This document shows positions 29,112 to 37,408 of a DNA stretch of 41,145 bases, in pieces. Both the position numbers and the translations under genes were made by a program. The DNA comes from an uncultured Eubacteriales bacterium (lineage in GTDB: Bacteria; Bacillota; Clostridia; Christensenellales; Aristaeellaceae). Below the pieces are notes generated by a model. It was not told where the DNA came from. It did no database searches and worked only from the letters and a program-made list of their open reading frames with translations. How positions within the stretch are numbered: position 1 is the first letter of the stretch; the number at the start of each line of letters is the position of its first letter. Location of the stretch: the NCBI GenBank assembly GCA_902778995.1, contig CACYZW010000012.1:1-41145 (forward strand), in the 5' to 3' direction.

Positions 29112-29996
29112 TCACACCTTCTCGTGCACCGGCTTGCCCAGCAGTCCGGCGGGCTTGAACAGCAGCACGATAATCAGCACGGCGAATACGATGGCGTCGC
29201 CCAGCTCGGTTGAGATGTAGGCCTTACCCAGAATCTCAATGATGCCCAACAGCAGTCCGCCGATCATCGCTCCGGGAATCGAGCCAATGCCGCCGAACAC
29301 CGCCGCTGTAAACGCCTTGATTCCCGGCATGGAGCCGGTGGTGGGCATCAGCGTTGGATAAGAGGAACACAACAGCACGCCAGCGATTGCAGCCAATGCC
29401 GAGCCGATGGCGAAGGTGACGGAGATGGTGCGGTTCACATTGATGCCCATCAGTTCCGCCGCGCCCCTGTCCTCGGATACCGCGCGCATGGCCTTGCCCA
29501 TCTTGGTCTTGCTTGTGAACATCGTCAGGGCCACCATGATGACGACGTTGGCCACGATGGTCAGTATGATCTCGCTGGTGATGACCAGGTTGCCGTCAAA
29601 CAACCGTATCGCGCCGACGTTGAATACCGACGGAAAGACCTTGGGATTGGCGGTCCAGATCAGCAGCGCGGTGTTTTGCAGCAGATAGCTGACGCCGATG
29701 GCCGTGATCAGCACGGCCAGCTTTGTGGCTTCGCGAAGGGGGCGATAGGCCAGGCCCTCAATCATCACGCCGAGTACCGTGCACACCAGCATGGCGCAGA
29801 GCACGGCGACAAACGGCGGAAGGCCCATGTAGGTCATGGCGCAGAACGCGATGTACGCGCCCACCATGATGACGTCGCCGTGGGCGAAGTTCAGCATCTT
29901 GGCAATGCCGTATACCATCGTGTAGCCCAGCGCGATGATGGCGTAGACGCTGCCAAGACTGATGCCGTTGATCAGAAATCGCAGGAACGAAACCAT
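29112..29996 (-). CDS. livH: Branched-chain amino acid ABC transporter permease LivH
   Basis: This 294-residue permease has about eight membrane spans and family marks GSVYAIIALGYTMVYGI near the N-terminus, AKMLNFAHGDVIMVGAY, and FGGIGSIPGAMIGGLLLGI. With LivM it makes the translocation path for leucine, isoleucine, valine or related substrates. The frame is open to 30065, but the ATG at 29996 has AAGGAG about 9 bases upstream and matches family N-termini. Two hairpins separate it from livJ. Confidence 0.95.
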   Translation of the reverse strand: MVSFLRFLINGISLGSVYAIIALGYTMVYGIAKMLNFAHGDVIMVGAYIAFCAMTYMGLPPFVAVLCAMLVCTVLGVMIEGLAYRPLREATKLAVLITAIGVSYLLQNTALLIWTANPKVFPSVFNVGAIRLFDGNLVITSEIILTIVANVVIMVALTMFTSKTKMGKAMRAVSEDRGAAELMGINVNRTISVTFAIGSALAAIAGVLLCSSYPTLMPTTGSMPGIKAFTAAVFGGIGSIPGAMIGGLLLGIIEILGKAYISTELGDAIVFAVLIIVLLFKPAGLLGKPVHEKV

Positions 29997-30027
29997 GTGA
30001 TTCCAACTCCTTAAAAAAGTGATATAA

Positions 30028-30077
30028 GGTAACTGACCATTATCAGCAGTCCCTTCTGTTGACAATCGTCAGTTACC
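30028..30077. repeat. 50-base near-perfect palindrome in the livJ-livH gap
   Basis: GGTAACTGAC (30028-30037) pairs perfectly with 30068-30077. The stem continues inward through 30039-30049 and 30056-30066 with one G-T pair and two mismatches, leaving the 6-base loop TCCCTT. It lies 31 bases before the livH start on the transcribed strand. Confidence 0.75.
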
Positions 30078-30099
30078 TCGATTCCCGTATCGAAGTATA

Positions 30100-30134
30100 G
30101 CCCCCTGCCCCATGTCGGACAGGGGGCAGGGAGC
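30100..30134 (-). terminator. GC-rich hairpin just after livJ
   Basis: Bases 30100-30111 (GCCCCCTGCCCC) pair with 30123-30134 at 11 of 12 positions with an 11-base loop, 15 bases past the livJ stop. No T-run follows. Such hairpins after binding-protein genes usually stabilise the 5' part of the message or allow partial termination, so that binding protein is made in excess. Confidence 0.6.
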
Positions 30135-30149
30135 AATATCCGTTGCGAA

Positions 30150-31292
30150 TCAGTCGTTGAAGCCCACGTAGGCGCCATCCTTGATGACGACGGCGGTGGG
30201 GGTCTTGGTGACCGCGCCGGAGGCGTCCCAGGTCATGCTGCCGGTCAGACCTTCGATCTGGAAATCCGGGCTGGTGAACTGGGCGATCAGCTTTTCGCAG
30301 GCGTCGGCATAGTCGGTGCTGCCGTCGATGCCAGCGTTCACGCTGGCGGTGTAGAGGGCGTACACGGCGTCATAGGCGTCGGCGGCGAACTGGTTCGGAA
30401 TTTCGCCGGTGACCTCCTGATAGCGGGCCACGAAGGCCTGGGTGCGCTCGTCCTGGGCGTCAGCGGAGAAGGGGGTCAGCATGAACACGCCCTCGGCCAA
30501 GCTGGTGTCAAAGCCCTCCATGGTCAGGATGCCATCCATGCCGTCCACACCGAAGAATACAGGCGCATAGTCCATGCTCTTGGCGGTCTGCAGAATCATG
30601 GAAGCGGGCGTATAGTAGATGGGCAGGAACACCAGATCCGCCCCGGCGTCCTTTGCAGCGGAAACCTGCACGGAGAAGTCGGTGGTATCGTCGGTGAAGG
30701 TCGTCTCGGAAACAACCTCAATGCCCTGAGTCTTGGCTTCCTCCACAAAGGTCTGGTAGATGCCCGTGGAATAGGCGTCAGCGTTGTTGTAGATGATGGC
30801 GATCTTCTCACCCAGCGCATGTGCTTTGATGTACTGCGCGGAAGCGGCGCCCTGGGCGGGATCGGTAAAGCAAACCTGGAATACATTGTCCTTGTCCGCA
30901 GTTACGTCAGGAGAGGACGCGGAGGGCGTCAGCATGAACACGCGCTCGCTGTTGGCTTCCTTGCCCACGGCGATGCAGGGTGTGGTGGTGGTGGTGCCGG
31001 CGATCATCTGCGCGCCGTTGTCCAGCACGGTGTTAAAGGCGTTGATGGACTTCTCGGGATCGTGCTCGTCGTCCTCGTTCAGCAGCTCAATCTGCATGCC
31101 GCCCTGGGCGTTGATCTGCTCTGCGGCCACCTGAGCGCCGTACTTGCAGGCATTGCCGTAAATCGCGGCCGCGCCGGTGAAGGGACCAATGACGCCGATC
31201 TTCAGGGCATCCTCGGCCATGGCGGCGGAGGCCAGACCCATGACCATCACGATGGCGAGGATCATTGCAACGATAGCCTTGTTGAACTTCAT
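30150..31292 (-). CDS. livJ: Branched-chain amino acid ABC transporter substrate-binding protein
   Basis: This 380-residue periplasmic-type binding protein (type I fold) starts with a signal peptide, MKFNKAIVAMILAIVMVMG then LASAAMAEDA, and continues with IGVIGPFTGAAAIYGNA, LLNEDDEHDPEKSINAFN, and TPSASSPDVTA, typical of the LivJ/LivK family. The signal ends in a type I peptidase site (AMA-ED) with no lipobox Cys, which is unusual for a one-membrane Gram-positive. GGAGGA lies 7 bases before the ATG at 31292; the frame open to 31343 is not used. It has a strong promoter and heads the liv operon. Confidence 0.95.
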   Translation of the reverse strand: MKFNKAIVAMILAIVMVMGLASAAMAEDALKIGVIGPFTGAAAIYGNACKYGAQVAAEQINAQGGMQIELLNEDDEHDPEKSINAFNTVLDNGAQMIAGTTTTTPCIAVGKEANSERVFMLTPSASSPDVTADKDNVFQVCFTDPAQGAASAQYIKAHALGEKIAIIYNNADAYSTGIYQTFVEEAKTQGIEVVSETTFTDDTTDFSVQVSAAKDAGADLVFLPIYYTPASMILQTAKSMDYAPVFFGVDGMDGILTMEGFDTSLAEGVFMLTPFSADAQDERTQAFVARYQEVTGEIPNQFAADAYDAVYALYTASVNAGIDGSTDYADACEKLIAQFTSPDFQIEGLTGSMTWDASGAVTKTPTAVVIKDGAYVGFND

Positions 31293-31360
31293 AATCGGAT
31301 TCCTCCCAATCAGAATTGCGCTACACGCATACCTCAAATACACGCATATCGTTAAACGGT

Positions 31361-31389
31361 ACTATACAATTCCTTCATTTTATTGTCAA
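31361..31389 (-). promoter_or_regulatory. Promoter of the liv operon
   Basis: On the minus strand TTGACA (31389-31384), a 17-base spacer and TATAGT (31366-31361), about 70 bases above livJ. Confidence 0.85.
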
Positions 31390-31520
31390 GCGCATGTTAT
31401 GTGTGTTTTCGGGTATTTTACGTTATTTCTCTTTTGAACGACAGATTCATCCATCCTGCAATTCCGGCCGTTCTGGACTGCTTCAAAGCTGTAATATGGA
31501 ATTATGAACGCGCCAATATT

Positions 31521-32624
31521 TCAATTCTTCACTGAAGGAATCAGATCGTTCAACAGCCTTGCCGTTTGGGCAGCGCTGTCCACGGGGGCGTATTTTTTCT
31601 GTGCGGCACGCATGGCCTCAAGCTCCGCCCCATCGTTGGCAAAAAGCGAGCGGATACAATCCGGCAGCTTTTCCGGCTCGGGACAGTACTTCGCAACGCC
31701 ATGCGCCACAAGCACATCCGGATTGTGCAGCTCCTGTCCGGCCAGGCGGCCAAAGAGTATCATGGGAACATTCAGCACCACCGCTTCCATTGCGGCGTTG
31801 GGGCTGGCGCGAAGTATCAAAAGGTCGCTTGCGACCATGGTGTTCTGAATGTCCTCGATAAAGCCCAGGGCATTCAGTCGCCCATGGTACTTTTCACCGA
31901 AGAGTTTTTTCAGTTTTTTGCGCAGCTTCTTGTTGCGTCCGCAAACCACGTTGACATGGACGTCTGTATGTTTCAGCAATTCGCGGACGACGGCGCGAAT
32001 GCTTCCGCTGCCCTCGGAACCGCTCATCACGGTAACGACGACGCCGCTGTGCGCCGCAGGCGCGGGCACGTTGAAGAAGCGGCTGCGCACCGGGAAGCCC
32101 ACCTGCATGACCCTGCCCGGATCGTCCACGTTGGCGATGGTACAATCATAGGCCTCCTGTGACGGCGCAAGGACGCGATTAATGCGGGGATCGAACCAGT
32201 ACTGGGTGATGTCCACCAGATCCACCTCATGGGCGATCAGCGGGATATTCTTTCCGGCTTCCTGCATGACATCCAGTACTGTGCCCACAAAAATGGGATG
32301 GACGGACAGTATCGCGTCCGGCTGAAAGCTGTCCAGCAGGGCCAAAAGCCGCGTCTTAATCATGGCTGCCACCACGGCGATCACGGGCTTTCTGAACGTC
32401 TCTCCCGCTTTGAAATTCCATTCCCAGGCTTTGCCGGGGATGCGGGTGATCGGTCCGTAAGTATATTCTGCCATGTACTGCTCAAAGCGGTTCATCAGCG
32501 CGAAGCCGTCGATGATTTTGACTTCGATATCGTCATAGGCGGAAAGCCTTTCATCCAGCGCCTCGGCAATGCTTTTATGGCCGTGTCCCGTATACATTGA
32601 GGTGATGATCAACAACTTTCGCAT
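31521..32624 (-). CDS. UgtP/MGDG-synthase-like glycosyltransferase
   Basis: This 367-residue GT-B fold enzyme (GT28 family) has an N-terminal MGDG-synthase-type domain, seen as LLIITSMYTGHGHKSIAEAL and LSVHPIFVGTVLDVM, and a C-terminal sugar-nucleotide domain with VMSGSEGSG, GFIEDIQNTMVASDLLILRAS and PNAAMEAVVLNVPMILFG. The family includes processive diacylglycerol glucosyltransferase UgtP and MurG, so a glycolipid product in the inner leaflet is likely. Its start overlaps the preceding CrtO-like gene by 16 bases, implying coupled expression and perhaps a shared glycolipid pathway. Confidence 0.87.
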   Translation of the reverse strand: MRKLLIITSMYTGHGHKSIAEALDERLSAYDDIEVKIIDGFALMNRFEQYMAEYTYGPITRIPGKAWEWNFKAGETFRKPVIAVVAAMIKTRLLALLDSFQPDAILSVHPIFVGTVLDVMQEAGKNIPLIAHEVDLVDITQYWFDPRINRVLAPSQEAYDCTIANVDDPGRVMQVGFPVRSRFFNVPAPAAHSGVVVTVMSGSEGSGSIRAVVRELLKHTDVHVNVVCGRNKKLRKKLKKLFGEKYHGRLNALGFIEDIQNTMVASDLLILRASPNAAMEAVVLNVPMILFGRLAGQELHNPDVLVAHGVAKYCPEPEKLPDCIRSLFANDGAELEAMRAAQKKYAPVDSAAQTARLLNDLIPSVKN

Positions 32625-33208
32625 GCTTCAATCCTCTTGATTATCATTACTATTCGAGGGCGGTTGTACCTTTGGATCATGATGTCGCTCAGGTTGCTCA
32701 GGGCGTAACCGATCGCAATCGCCACGCCGTACCATCCCTCGATCAACAGCCAGAACACCGGACTTAAAAATGTGAGAATCCAGTGAACCAGCTCGGCGTT
32801 GCACATTTCCTGAACCAGCCGTTCCAGATGCGCCTTGTCCCGCGACATCGTGTTTTGCTTCGGAAATGCCTTGGGCATGATGCTGCTCATATCGATGCTG
32901 TGCGTCTTGAACCATCGAACGCCCAGCTTGACATAGATCTCGCCGTTGCGCTCCCACTTGTAGCATTTGAATGGAAAGCGCCGGTAATCGTACATGGAGC
33001 GCGGCAGGCTTTCACCGATGAAAAAAGCAGCGATGCCGATAATACCCACAATGGACGCCATCCGCAAAAAAACATACAGCGGCTTGAACAGATGCGCCAG
33101 CCGGTCGCCGCTTGTGAGCGCAAACACGGCGACGCTCAGGCAAAACAGCAGCACCATGACCAGTGTGCCCATATCAAAGGCGCCTGTTGTACGCCTTTTT
33201 CCCTGCAT
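32609..33208 (-). CDS. CrtO-like membrane acyltransferase family protein
   Basis: This 199-residue membrane protein has spans at about 14-32, 47-65 and 143-175. Conserved stretches FPFKCYKWERNGEIYVKLGV and KTHSIDMSSIMP, a Glu/Val/His-containing AELVHWILTFLSPVFWL, and the closing NLSDIMIQRYNRPR resemble glycosyl-4,4'-diaponeurosporenoate acyltransferase (CrtO) relatives. No carotenoid gene is present in the window, so the partner is more likely the glycolipid made by the adjacent glycosyltransferase. GGAGGA precedes the ATG. A good promoter lies 53 bases upstream. Confidence 0.75.
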   Translation of the reverse strand: MQGKRRTTGAFDMGTLVMVLLFCLSVAVFALTSGDRLAHLFKPLYVFLRMASIVGIIGIAAFFIGESLPRSMYDYRRFPFKCYKWERNGEIYVKLGVRWFKTHSIDMSSIMPKAFPKQNTMSRDKAHLERLVQEMCNAELVHWILTFLSPVFWLLIEGWYGVAIAIGYALSNLSDIMIQRYNRPRIVMIIKRIEACESC

Positions 33209-33260
33209 AGATTATTCCTCCGAATACTTGCGTAAGAACTGTGTGCGGTGCAACATTACC

Positions 33261-33289
33261 ATTTTACACGAAACGGAGTAAAAAATCAA
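33261..33289 (-). promoter_or_regulatory. Promoter of the CrtO-like/glycosyltransferase pair
   Basis: On the minus strand TTGATT (33289-33284), a 17-base spacer and TAAAAT (33266-33261). Confidence 0.72.
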
Positions 33290-33365
33290 TCGTTTATCAA
33301 ACGCTTTACAGGGTGACAACGTCGAATTTCAGAAGTGTCACAGCAGCCCGCTTTTAAACTGCAGT

Positions 33366-33500
33366 GGGCTGTCTCAAAACTGGATAATCTGTGAAAAAAG
33401 GTGTCGCGGCGACTGTCAGCCGCCGCAAACAGTCGTGTACGGCGGCAGGTCGCCGCCGTTACAAGCTTTTTCCACGATGATTATGGTTTTGAGACAGCCC
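33366..33500. mobile_element. MITE-like non-coding element with 14-base terminal inverted repeats
   Basis: GGGCTGTCTCAAAA (33366-33379) and its exact complement (33487-33500) bound 135 bases that contain no gene. The inside is also imperfectly self-complementary (ATAATC and GAAAAA on the left against TTTTTC and GATTAT on the right, plus GCCGCCG/CGGCGGC in the middle). Similar ends are known from IS1182-type insertion sequences of Bacillota, so this may be mobilised by such a transposase in trans. No target duplication is obvious. It also fills the 368-base gap between preA and the CrtO-like gene; the rest of that gap holds only the promoter above. Confidence 0.65.
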
Positions 33501-33577
33501 CGTTTCCGCGAATCTGGCCCACGGATGCTTTATTAGGCGACCGTGCGGTGCTTTTATGTCGCTGAGGCGCTTTTGAA

Positions 33578-35095
33578 TTATGTAGAAACAGGCTTTGAAC
33601 GACTTATACGTTTCCTGGAGGGCGTAATGGCGTTCTGCGGACAGACCAGCACGCAAAGATGACATCCGACACAGCTCCTGCCGTCCATTACAGGCCTGCG
33701 CGCCTCGTTCAAGCGCAGTGCCTGGTGACCGCCGTCGCTGCAGGAGATCGTGCAGCGCCCGCAGCCGATGCAGTGTTCGCGGTTGAAGTGCGGAAAGATT
33801 ACGGTATCCCGCTCCAAAACATCGGTCGTGTGACTGACGCTGTCCAGCCCCAGCCCTATGGCCTCCCCCACATTGGCAAAGCCCTTTTCCGCCAAATAGA
33901 GATTGAGCCCTGCCTTCAGATCTTCAATGATGCGGTACCCGTATTGCATCACGGCGGTGGTCACCTGTACTGTGCCTGCGCCAAGAAGGATGAACTCCAG
34001 GGCGTCCTGCCAGGTTTCGACGCCGCCCATGCCCGAAAGGTGCATGCCCTTCAGTTTACTGTTCTGCGCAAGCTCCGATATGAACCTGAGGGCGATGGGC
34101 TTGACGGCGTTGCCGCTGTATCCGCCGACTGCCGAATTGCCGTGCACGGCCGGCGCGGAGACATAGGTATTCACATTGACGCCAAGCACAGATTTTATGG
34201 TATTGATGGCCGCTATGCCGTCTGCGCCACCCCGGAGCGCAGCCTCGGCGGCGGGGCTCATGTTGGCGACGTTGGGCGTCAGCTTCGCCAGCACTGGTAT
34301 GCTGCAGTCGCTCTTTGCAGCGGCGGTGAGGCGCTCCACCAGCTCCGGCACCTGCCCGATGTCCGAGCCCATGCCGCCCTCGGCCATGTTGGGGCAGGAA
34401 AAGTTCAGCTCCACCGCATCGGCTCCGTTTTCCTGGCATAGGTGTGCAAGCGTGCGCCACTCCGCTTCATCCTGTCCCATGATGGAGGCCATTATGAACT
34501 TTTTGGGGTACTCCGCCTTCAAGCGGCGAAAGACCGCCATATTTTCTGCAACGCCGTGATCCGAAAGCTGCTCTATGTTTTTAAAGCCCATGATGCTTCC
34601 GCCGTCGCTGTACAGCGCGGAAAAGCGGGGAGACGCCTCGTGAATGTCCAACGTGCATATGGTCTTGAAGCACGCGCCGGCCCAACCGGCCTCGAAGGCG
34701 CGGGCGCACATATCGTAGTTGCTGGCGACTACGGATGAGGACAACAGAAACGGGTTTTCCAAAGGCGTACCGCACATGTCGCAGCGAAGCCGCGATTCAT
34801 CCTCGGGCGCTTCCGTCTCGACATTTGGCATAACCCCGTTATAAAGATTGCGAATCATGCCCTTGATGGGCACTTCCCCCGCCCTCAGGCAGGCGCGCTC
34901 GCAGGGCGCTTCGCAACTCTCGCAGGGATTGATCTTCGGCAGGCGCAGTGCGGCGACCTGCTCATTGCCAAACCAGATACTTCTGAGCAAACCGGACGGA
35001 TTCAAAACGCCGCAGGCGCTGTCGCAAGGGGCGTTGTCGCATAGAACGCAGCGTATCATATCTGCTCTGCGAATGAATGGAGTGGTGTTGATCAT
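33578..35095 (-). CDS. preA: PreA-like dihydropyrimidine dehydrogenase subunit with N-terminal Fe-S domain
   Basis: This 505-residue flavo-iron-sulfur protein has three parts. Residues 1-90 carry Cys clusters (CVLCDNAPCDSACG, CESCEAPCERACL) like domain I of dihydropyrimidine dehydrogenase or GltD. A dihydroorotate-dehydrogenase-type FMN barrel follows (ENPFLLSSSVVASNYDM, NFSCPNMAEGGMGSDIGQ, AVGGYSGNAVKPIALRF, GAGTVQVTTAVMQYGYR). The end has two ferredoxin motifs, CIGCGRCTISC and CVGCHLCVLVC. PreA with PreT reduces uracil or thymine with NADH; no separate preT is in the window, and the FAD/NAD domains are absent. The ATG at 35095 has GAGGAG 8 bases upstream. Confidence 0.9.
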   Translation of the reverse strand: MINTTPFIRRADMIRCVLCDNAPCDSACGVLNPSGLLRSIWFGNEQVAALRLPKINPCESCEAPCERACLRAGEVPIKGMIRNLYNGVMPNVETEAPEDESRLRCDMCGTPLENPFLLSSSVVASNYDMCARAFEAGWAGACFKTICTLDIHEASPRFSALYSDGGSIMGFKNIEQLSDHGVAENMAVFRRLKAEYPKKFIMASIMGQDEAEWRTLAHLCQENGADAVELNFSCPNMAEGGMGSDIGQVPELVERLTAAAKSDCSIPVLAKLTPNVANMSPAAEAALRGGADGIAAINTIKSVLGVNVNTYVSAPAVHGNSAVGGYSGNAVKPIALRFISELAQNSKLKGMHLSGMGGVETWQDALEFILLGAGTVQVTTAVMQYGYRIIEDLKAGLNLYLAEKGFANVGEAIGLGLDSVSHTTDVLERDTVIFPHFNREHCIGCGRCTISCSDGGHQALRLNEARRPVMDGRSCVGCHLCVLVCPQNAITPSRKRISRSKPVST

Positions 35096-35235
35096 ATTCA
35101 TCTCTCCTCTTTCGGGTGGATAGAACGCGTCTCGTTGTCGCAATCAGGAGTCAACACTATGATAACAGAAAGTAAACCAAAAGTCCAGAGGATAACTCGC
35201 ATTTTGTCATGGCTGTTCATACATTTTATGCAACG

Positions 35236-35267
35236 AAAAATCGCCTCCCCTTCGCGGGAGAGGCGAT
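35236..35267 (-). terminator. Terminator of the lon-ysxC-aspartate kinase operon
   Basis: On the minus strand ATCGCCTCTCC (35267-35257) pairs with GGGGAGGCGAT (35250-35240) at 10 of 11 positions, loop of six, then a T-run (35240-35236). Confidence 0.9.
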
Positions 35268-35290
35268 GAAACGTCCGGTAAGCCAAAGCG

Positions 35291-36613
35291 TCAATCCTTC
35301 ACAAAGGCCCGATAGATAGCGTTCATTGCGGTCTCAAAATCCTCGATATTGATGCCGACGATGATATTCAGCTCGCTGGAGCCTTGGTCGATCATGCGGA
35401 TATTCACGCCGGCCTCGTAAAGCGCTGTGAAAAGCCTTGCGGCGGTGCCTGGCGCGCTGGTCATGCCATGACCCACGGTGGCGATCAGGGCGATGCCCGC
35501 GCTGATGTCGATGGAATCCGGCTGGCAGGTCTGCTGGATGCGCTGTATGATCTGGTCCTTTCGGGTCACCAGCTCCTTGTCCGCTATGACGACGGACATC
35601 GTATCAATGCCGGTGGGCAGATGTTCAAAGGAAACGCCAAAGTCCTCCAGCGCCTGCAATACCCTGCGTCCAAAGCCAAGCTCGGCGTTCATCATGGCTT
35701 TCTCGATGCTCAGAAGCGTGAAATTCTTGTGGCCAGCGATGCCGGTGATGATTTGGTCCCTGTCCCGATCCGCGGAAGGATGGGTTACAATCATCGTTCC
35801 GGGATCCTCCGGGGCATTGGTATTGCGGATGTTCGTGGGGATGCCGGCCCTGTGTACCGGGAATATGGCGTCCTCGTGCAGCACCGTCGCGCCCATATAG
35901 GAAAGCTCGCGCAATTCACGATAGCTCAGCTCGCGTATGCACTTTGGATTCTTTACGATGCGGGGATCGGCCATCAGAAAGCCCGAAACATCGGTCCAGT
36001 TCACATAGAGATCCGCCTGCGCCGCCCGGGCGACGATTGCGCCCGAAATATCGCTGCCGCCTCGGGAAAAGGTATGCACGTCGCCGTTGGGATAGGCGCC
36101 GTAGAAGCCGGGGATCACCGCTTTCTTATGGAGCTTGAGCGCATCCGCCATGATCTCGTTCGTCCACTCCGATGCAAATGAGCCCTGGCGATCAAACTTC
36201 ACCACGTCCTTGGCGTCGATAAAATCCCAGCCGAGGTATTTGGACAGCAGTATGCCGTTGAGATACTCCCCCCGACTCGCGGCAAAATCAGGGTTTTTGT
36301 ATTGCCGGATGGCGTTGCTGGTGTCGATCAGCAGCCCTTCGATGTCAAAATCAAGCCCCAGCGCCTCGGCGATTTCCAGATAGCGGTCCGAAATCTTTCT
36401 GAACAGCTCCTCATGGCTCTGCCCGCGCTCCACCTTCCGGTGGCACTGATACAACAGATCGGTGATCTTCTCGTCGTCGTCAAACCGCTTACCGGGCGCG
36501 CTGGGCACCACGTAATGGTAGTCCGGATCCGATTCGATGATGGCCTTGACCTTGCGGAAATGCTCCGCGTCGCACAGTGAAGACCCGCCAAATTTTGCCA
36601 CTTTGATTCCCAA
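35291..36613 (-). CDS. Aspartate kinase (monofunctional, two ACT domains)
   Basis: This 440-residue enzyme phosphorylates aspartate, the first step to lysine, threonine and methionine. Motifs: VAKFGGSSL at the N-terminus, VVPSAPGKRF (catalytic strand), FSRGGSDISGAIVARA and VNWTDVSGFLMADPR. Two ACT domains fill the last 140 residues (LLSIEKAMMN..., LIATVGHGM), so feedback control is likely. The architecture is that of B. subtilis YclM/ThrD-type kinase III. Start: a TTG at 36613 with AAGGGAG 7 bases upstream; the TTG at 36631 precedes the ribosome site. A short palindrome (36632-36646) sits just above. No lysine riboswitch is seen. Confidence 0.92.
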   Translation of the reverse strand: MGIKVAKFGGSSLCDAEHFRKVKAIIESDPDYHYVVPSAPGKRFDDDEKITDLLYQCHRKVERGQSHEELFRKISDRYLEIAEALGLDFDIEGLLIDTSNAIRQYKNPDFAASRGEYLNGILLSKYLGWDFIDAKDVVKFDRQGSFASEWTNEIMADALKLHKKAVIPGFYGAYPNGDVHTFSRGGSDISGAIVARAAQADLYVNWTDVSGFLMADPRIVKNPKCIRELSYRELRELSYMGATVLHEDAIFPVHRAGIPTNIRNTNAPEDPGTMIVTHPSADRDRDQIITGIAGHKNFTLLSIEKAMMNAELGFGRRVLQALEDFGVSFEHLPTGIDTMSVVIADKELVTRKDQIIQRIQQTCQPDSIDISAGIALIATVGHGMTSAPGTAARLFTALYEAGVNIRMIDQGSSELNIIVGINIEDFETAMNAIYRAFVKD

Positions 36614-36717
36614 AATGATATCTCCCTTCAAGCCGATGCCATCGGCGCGTTTCCATAATCAATCGTGTTGCTCCAATACCGTGGATTCAGATGCCCAGCC
36701 GCTCTCATACAACGGCC

Positions 36718-37401
36718 TTATTTGGGAGTGTCGGCTGTCCCGGTCTCAGCCGGCGATAGCTGTCTGTCATCAGTGCATTGAAGCTGTGATTCGTCCCCTT
36801 GCGTTTTTTCCGTATCGGGCGGGGCGACTTCAGCCTCTATCAGCGACAGCAGCCTGTCCCTCCCCGTCCCGTCTTTCGACGAGTGGGCCATGACCTCCCA
36901 GGGCTGCACAGCCAGGGTTCGGCATATCACCGGTATACTTCGGCTGCGCTGGGCCTTGGACAGCTTGTCCGCCTTGGTAGCCACTACGGTAAACGGGATT
37001 TCATAGTGCCTCAGGTACTCCACCATCAGCTGGTCATCCTCCGTGGGCGCGTGGCGCACATCCACAAGCTGGAACACCTTTTTCAGTTGTTGCGATTGCC
37101 GCAGGTAGCCTTCGATCATGTCGGCCCACTTTTGCTTCTCCTGCTTCGGCGCCCTGGCAAAGCCATAGCCCGGCAGATCCACCAGAAAGAACGCTTCATT
37201 GATGAGGTAGAGATTCACCAGGCGGGTCTTGCCGGGCTCCGAGGAGATCCTCGCAAGCTTTGAATTGCCCGTCAGGTTGTTGATCAGCGACGATTTTCCA
37301 ACGTTGGACTTCCCCACCATCGCAATCTCCGGCAGGCCCTGGCCGGGGAAGGCCGAGAAGGCGCTGAGGGATTTGACAAATCTTGATTTCCTGACCTCCA
37401 T
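36718..37401 (-). CDS. ysxC: Ribosome biogenesis GTPase YsxC/EngB with C-terminal extension
   Basis: This 227-residue GTPase of the TrmE-Era-EngA family assists assembly of the large ribosomal subunit. G motifs are clear: G1 GKSNVGKSS, G2 Thr in PGKTR, G3 DLPGYGFA, G4 TKADK and G5 SSKDG. The usual protein ends near residue 195; here a polar tail of about 35 residues rich in Asp, Glu, Gln and Thr follows. It begins 7 bases after the lon stop, and the lon-ysxC order is the same as in B. subtilis. Confidence 0.93.
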   Translation of the reverse strand: MEVRKSRFVKSLSAFSAFPGQGLPEIAMVGKSNVGKSSLINNLTGNSKLARISSEPGKTRLVNLYLINEAFFLVDLPGYGFARAPKQEKQKWADMIEGYLRQSQQLKKVFQLVDVRHAPTEDDQLMVEYLRHYEIPFTVVATKADKLSKAQRSRSIPVICRTLAVQPWEVMAHSSKDGTGRDRLLSLIEAEVAPPDTEKTQGDESQLQCTDDRQLSPAETGTADTPK

Positions 37402-37408
37402 GCGCCGA

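Noticed and set aside
36614..36717. Possible lysine riboswitch before the aspartate kinase
   Set aside because: Only about 100 bases and without the conserved lysine-riboswitch core; only a 15-base palindrome is visible.
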